Below, piece after piece: positions 7,480 through 9,717 of a stretch of 9,717 nucleotides of DNA. The notes beneath the pieces are model-generated. The model saw only the letters and a program-made list of their open reading frames with translations, searched no databases and was not told where the DNA came from. Every line of letters starts with the position of its first letter. Position 1 is the first letter of the stretch. The translations under genes and the position numbers were made by a program. Source of the stretch: JAAZLS01 sp964463285 (lineage in GTDB: Bacteria > Bacillota > Dethiobacteria > DTU022); NCBI GenBank assembly GCA_964463285.1, contig CAYXBB010000049.1:1-9717 (forward strand), given 5' to 3'.

Positions 7480-7510
7480 GCAGTAGATGGAATTACCGGA
7501 GGTGTAAGCA

Positions 7511-8014
7511 ATGGCTGATTCGCCCGCCTGCGAAGAAGCTCTTCCCACATATTACGAAGAAGACCGGCTGGTTCTTTTACCCCGGGATCCCTACTCGCTG
7601 TTTGCCTACTGGGAGATAAGCACATCAACCGGTGAACATATTAAAAAAAACTGGGGGGAGAAGGGCTGGAACAATTCCTCGCCGGTATTGCGTATATGTA
7701 AACACCATCGGTCCCGGCAGGAAACCATCGAAAGTGTTACAGATATTAACCTGGAGCCGGGCTCCAATAACTGGTATATCCCCGTCACCGGTCCGGATCA
7801 CTTCTATCATGTCGAACTGGGATGGCGCCGCCCGGAGGGAACTTTTTTTTCCCTGCTTATCTCCAACCTGGTCCGTACTCCCCGGAACAGTATCAGTGAT
7901 CTGATTGATGAAAACTGGAAACTCCCGGATTGGAAATCTAGAAAACTTTTTCGCCGGATTTCTGTTTACCATCTGAGTTCTCCGGAACTTATCCGGCGTT
8001 TACCAAAACAATAA
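7511..8014 (+). CDS. DUF4912 domain-containing protein
   Basis: This is a small cytoplasmic protein of 167 residues with no signal peptide or membrane segment. The DUF4912 signature is clear: LPRDPYSLFAYWEIS (23-37), then a beta-rich segment with NWYIPVTGPDHFYHVELGW and a conserved SNLVRTPRNSISD near residues 116-128. The function of the domain is not established to my knowledge. The tyrosine/tryptophan-rich strands would suit binding of sugar or another protein, but that is inference. GGAGGTG lies 6 bases before the ATG. The gene ends 28 bases before the branching enzyme, so the two are almost certainly cotranscribed, which points to a role with that enzyme: glycogen anchoring, an accessory subunit or regulation. 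I see no catalytic motif. Confidence 0.88.
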   Translation: MADSPACEEALPTYYEEDRLVLLPRDPYSLFAYWEISTSTGEHIKKNWGEKGWNNSSPVLRICKHHRSRQETIESVTDINLEPGSNNWYIPVTGPDHFYHVELGWRRPEGTFFSLLISNLVRTPRNSISDLIDENWKLPDWKSRKLFRRISVYHLSSPELIRRLPKQ

Positions 8015-8042
8015 TACCAATAAAACCAGAGGAGGATTATCT

Positions 8043-9677
8043 ATGCCCCAGGGATTTTTGGCTTTAATACTTCATGCCCATCTTCCTTTTGTCAAACACC
8101 GGGAACATGAATACTCGTTGGAAGAAAAATGGTTCTACGAAGCTGCTACTGAGTGCTATATTCCTTTGCTGCAGGTGTTGGAGAAACTTCAGGAGGATAG
8201 CGTAGATTTCCGGTTAACCTTTTCTCTTTCCCCTACCTTGCTGGCAATGATGGAGGACCATTTTTTACAGGAACGATTCAGCCGTTACCTGCAGCGATTG
8301 CAACATTTAGCCCGGCTGGAAGAAGAACGAACCACGGGCGATCCGGATTTTAATTCCCTGGCCAGAATGTACCGGGAACAGTTTGATTCCGTAGCACAGT
8401 ATTTTCACCGGCACTGCCACAAACGCCTGGTCAGCGCCTTCCGGAGGCTGGCGGAAAAAGGCCATCTGGAGATAATCGTCACCGCATCCACCCACGGGTA
8501 TTTGCCGCTGCTGGAGGTTCAACCGGAAAGCGTGTATGCTCAAGTAGCCAATGCGGTCTGTTATTATACCGAACTGTTTGGGGAACCTCCCCGGGGGATC
8601 TGGCTACCCGAATGTGCATTTAATCATGGGCTGGATACTATCCTGGGCGATTTGGGGATACAATATTTCATAACCGCCACCCACGGGGTGCTTTATGCCT
8701 CCCCGCGCCCCAAATATGGAGTATACAGTCCTATTCTTACTCCGGGCGGCGTGGCAGCCTTTGGAAGAGATCCGGAATCATCCAAACAGGTGTGGAGTTC
8801 CCGGGAGGGGTATCCCGGAGACTATAACTATCGGGAATTTTACCGGGATATCGCCTATGATCTTCCCCTGGAGTACATCGGCCCCCACCTACACCCCCCA
8901 GGTATGCGCACCGACAGCGGGATCAAACATTATCGGATCACCGGGGAAAATTTGGCGTATAAAGAGCCCTACCAGCCCGAGCGGGCATTGGAAAAGGCCG
9001 CCGAGCATGCCGGAAACTTTATGTTCAACCGGGAGCAACAGATTAAATATCTAAGCCGACTAATGGGCCGTCCACCGGTAGTGACCGCCCCTTACGATGC
9101 CGAGCTGTTCGGCCACTGGTGGTTTGAGGGCCCCCGCTGGCTGGATTACCTTTGCCGAAAAATTGCCTATGACCAGGACCATCTAAAATTGATCACTCCC
9201 GGCGACTACCTGGATTTAGGTTACCCTTTGCAGGTCTCCAACCCCAATCCCTCCAGTTGGGGTGACAAAGGTTACCACGAGGTGTGGCTAAATGGAAGTA
9301 ACGACTGGCTCTATCGTCACCTCCACCGGGCGGCCATGGATATGGTAGAACTGGCAACCAGATATCCGGAAGCGGAAGGTCTGCTGGCAGAGGCCCTTAC
9401 CCAGGCCTCTCGGGAGCTGCTACTGGCCCAGAGCAGCGACTGGCCGTTTATCATGACCACCAAAACCATGGTAGAATATGCCCTTAACCGGGTTACCGGG
9501 CACCTGCTAAATTTTCGAAGCCTGGCCCGTCAGATCCGCAGCGGACAGATCGACCGGCCCTGGCTTAAAAAAATAACGGAAGCAAATGATCTATTCCCCA
9601 AACTTGATTACCGCCTGTTTCAAGATCTGGAGACCACCGTCCCCCCAAACCACGCAAACCACGGGGACGGTTCTTAA
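8043..9677 (+). CDS. GH57 1,4-alpha-glucan branching enzyme (DUF1957 type)
   Basis: This 544-residue enzyme transfers alpha-1,4 segments to make alpha-1,6 branches in glycogen. It belongs to the GH57 branching-enzyme group typified by Thermococcus TK1436 and Thermus TTHA1902. Motifs in order: LHAHLPFVKH (10-19), STHGYLPLL (149-157), GIWLPECAF with probable nucleophile E190, APYDAELFGHWW with probable acid D352, and a DUF1957 helical C-terminal domain from about 400. W406 and W415 lie nine residues apart, the spacing of the functionally important tryptophans 407 and 416 in TK1436. GAGGAGG lies 7 bases before the ATG. No signal peptide is seen, so it acts in the cytoplasm. It replaces the GH13 GlgB usual in bacteria. 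The normal family end is near NDLFPKLDYRLF (515-526); the remaining residues, VPPNHANHGDGS, are encoded by a palindromic repeat and look like an added tail. Confidence 0.95.
   Translation: MPQGFLALILHAHLPFVKHREHEYSLEEKWFYEAATECYIPLLQVLEKLQEDSVDFRLTFSLSPTLLAMMEDHFLQERFSRYLQRLQHLARLEEERTTGDPDFNSLARMYREQFDSVAQYFHRHCHKRLVSAFRRLAEKGHLEIIVTASTHGYLPLLEVQPESVYAQVANAVCYYTELFGEPPRGIWLPECAFNHGLDTILGDLGIQYFITATHGVLYASPRPKYGVYSPILTPGGVAAFGRDPESSKQVWSSREGYPGDYNYREFYRDIAYDLPLEYIGPHLHPPGMRTDSGIKHYRITGENLAYKEPYQPERALEKAAEHAGNFMFNREQQIKYLSRLMGRPPVVTAPYDAELFGHWWFEGPRWLDYLCRKIAYDQDHLKLITPGDYLDLGYPLQVSNPNPSSWGDKGYHEVWLNGSNDWLYRHLHRAAMDMVELATRYPEAEGLLAEALTQASRELLLAQSSDWPFIMTTKTMVEYALNRVTGHLLNFRSLARQIRSGQIDRPWLKKITEANDLFPKLDYRLFQDLETTVPPNHANHGDGS
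9636..9671. repeat. Palindrome with internal tandem repeat at the 3' end of the branching enzyme gene
   Basis: ACCGTCCCC (9636-9644) and GGGGACGGT (9663-9671) form a perfect 9-bp inverted repeat. The 18-base loop (9645-9662) together with the first base of the right arm contains two back-to-back copies of CAAACCACG (9646-9654 and 9655-9663). The element sits in frame, encodes the last residues of the enzyme and ends 3 bases before the TAA. No T-run follows, so it is not a canonical terminator. It looks like a small REP-like repeat unit; only one copy is present in the window. Confidence 0.6.
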
Positions 9678-9717
9678 AGGGTTCAATCGGAAGTTTTGCG
9701 CGTAAATAGGCTCAACG

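Noticed and set aside
7625..7972. 115-codon minus-strand reading frame opposite the DUF4912 gene
   Set aside because: It is antisense to a gene with a clear domain signature and shows no recognisable motif of its own.
8695..9054. 119-codon plus-strand frame inside the branching enzyme
   Set aside because: It is an out-of-frame shadow of the branching enzyme with no conserved features.
1..9717. CRISPR array, tRNA or rRNA genes, transposase genes, prophage or defence genes
   Set aside because: I looked on both strands and saw no regularly spaced repeats, structural RNA genes or recognisable mobile-element or defence proteins.

Overview
The window is a compact carbohydrate-storage locus: six genes of alpha-glucan (glycogen-type) and sugar-phosphate metabolism, plus one two-component response regulator at the left edge. 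Strong AGGAGG-type ribosome-binding sites, two TTG starts, moderate base composition and the gene content (three GH57 enzymes, an archaeal-type glycogen synthase, a DUF4912 protein) suggest an anaerobic, possibly thermophilic, clostridial-type Bacillota. That assignment is an inference from style and families; no marker gene is present.

Layout. A divergent promoter region (7239-7510) separates two transcription units. Leftward (minus strand) run glycogen synthase (5808-7238), a GalT-type nucleotidyltransferase (4575-5651), a GH57 4-alpha-glucanotransferase/alpha-amylase (2513-4618), a second GH57 amylase/amylopullulanase-like enzyme (816-2516) and an OmpR-family response regulator (8-670). 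The GalT/GH57 junction overlaps by 44 bases and the GH57/GH57 junction by 4 bases (ATGA), so those three genes are probably translationally coupled. A 156-base gap with a strong hairpin lies between glgA and galT. A 145-base gap with a promoter candidate precedes the regulator, so the regulator may be transcribed separately. Rightward (plus strand) run a small DUF4912 protein (7511-8014) and a GH57/DUF1957 glycogen branching enzyme (8043-9677), 28 bases apart.

How the genes fit together. Glycogen synthase elongates alpha-1,4 chains from an NDP-glucose donor and the branching enzyme adds alpha-1,6 branches. The glucanotransferase and the second GH57 enzyme would remodel or mobilise the chains. 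The GalT-type protein interconverts sugar-1-phosphates and NDP-sugars and may link donor supply to the pathway. The usual bacterial partners glgC, glgP and GH13 glgB are absent here; branching is assigned to GH57 instead, and the synthase most resembles the Pyrococcus/Thermococcus type.

The most unexplained features are the DUF4912 protein paired with the branching enzyme, the orphan GalT inside a glycogen operon, and a palindrome with an internal 9-base tandem repeat. The palindrome forms the last codons of the branching enzyme and looks like a small repeat element inserted at the 3' end of the gene.
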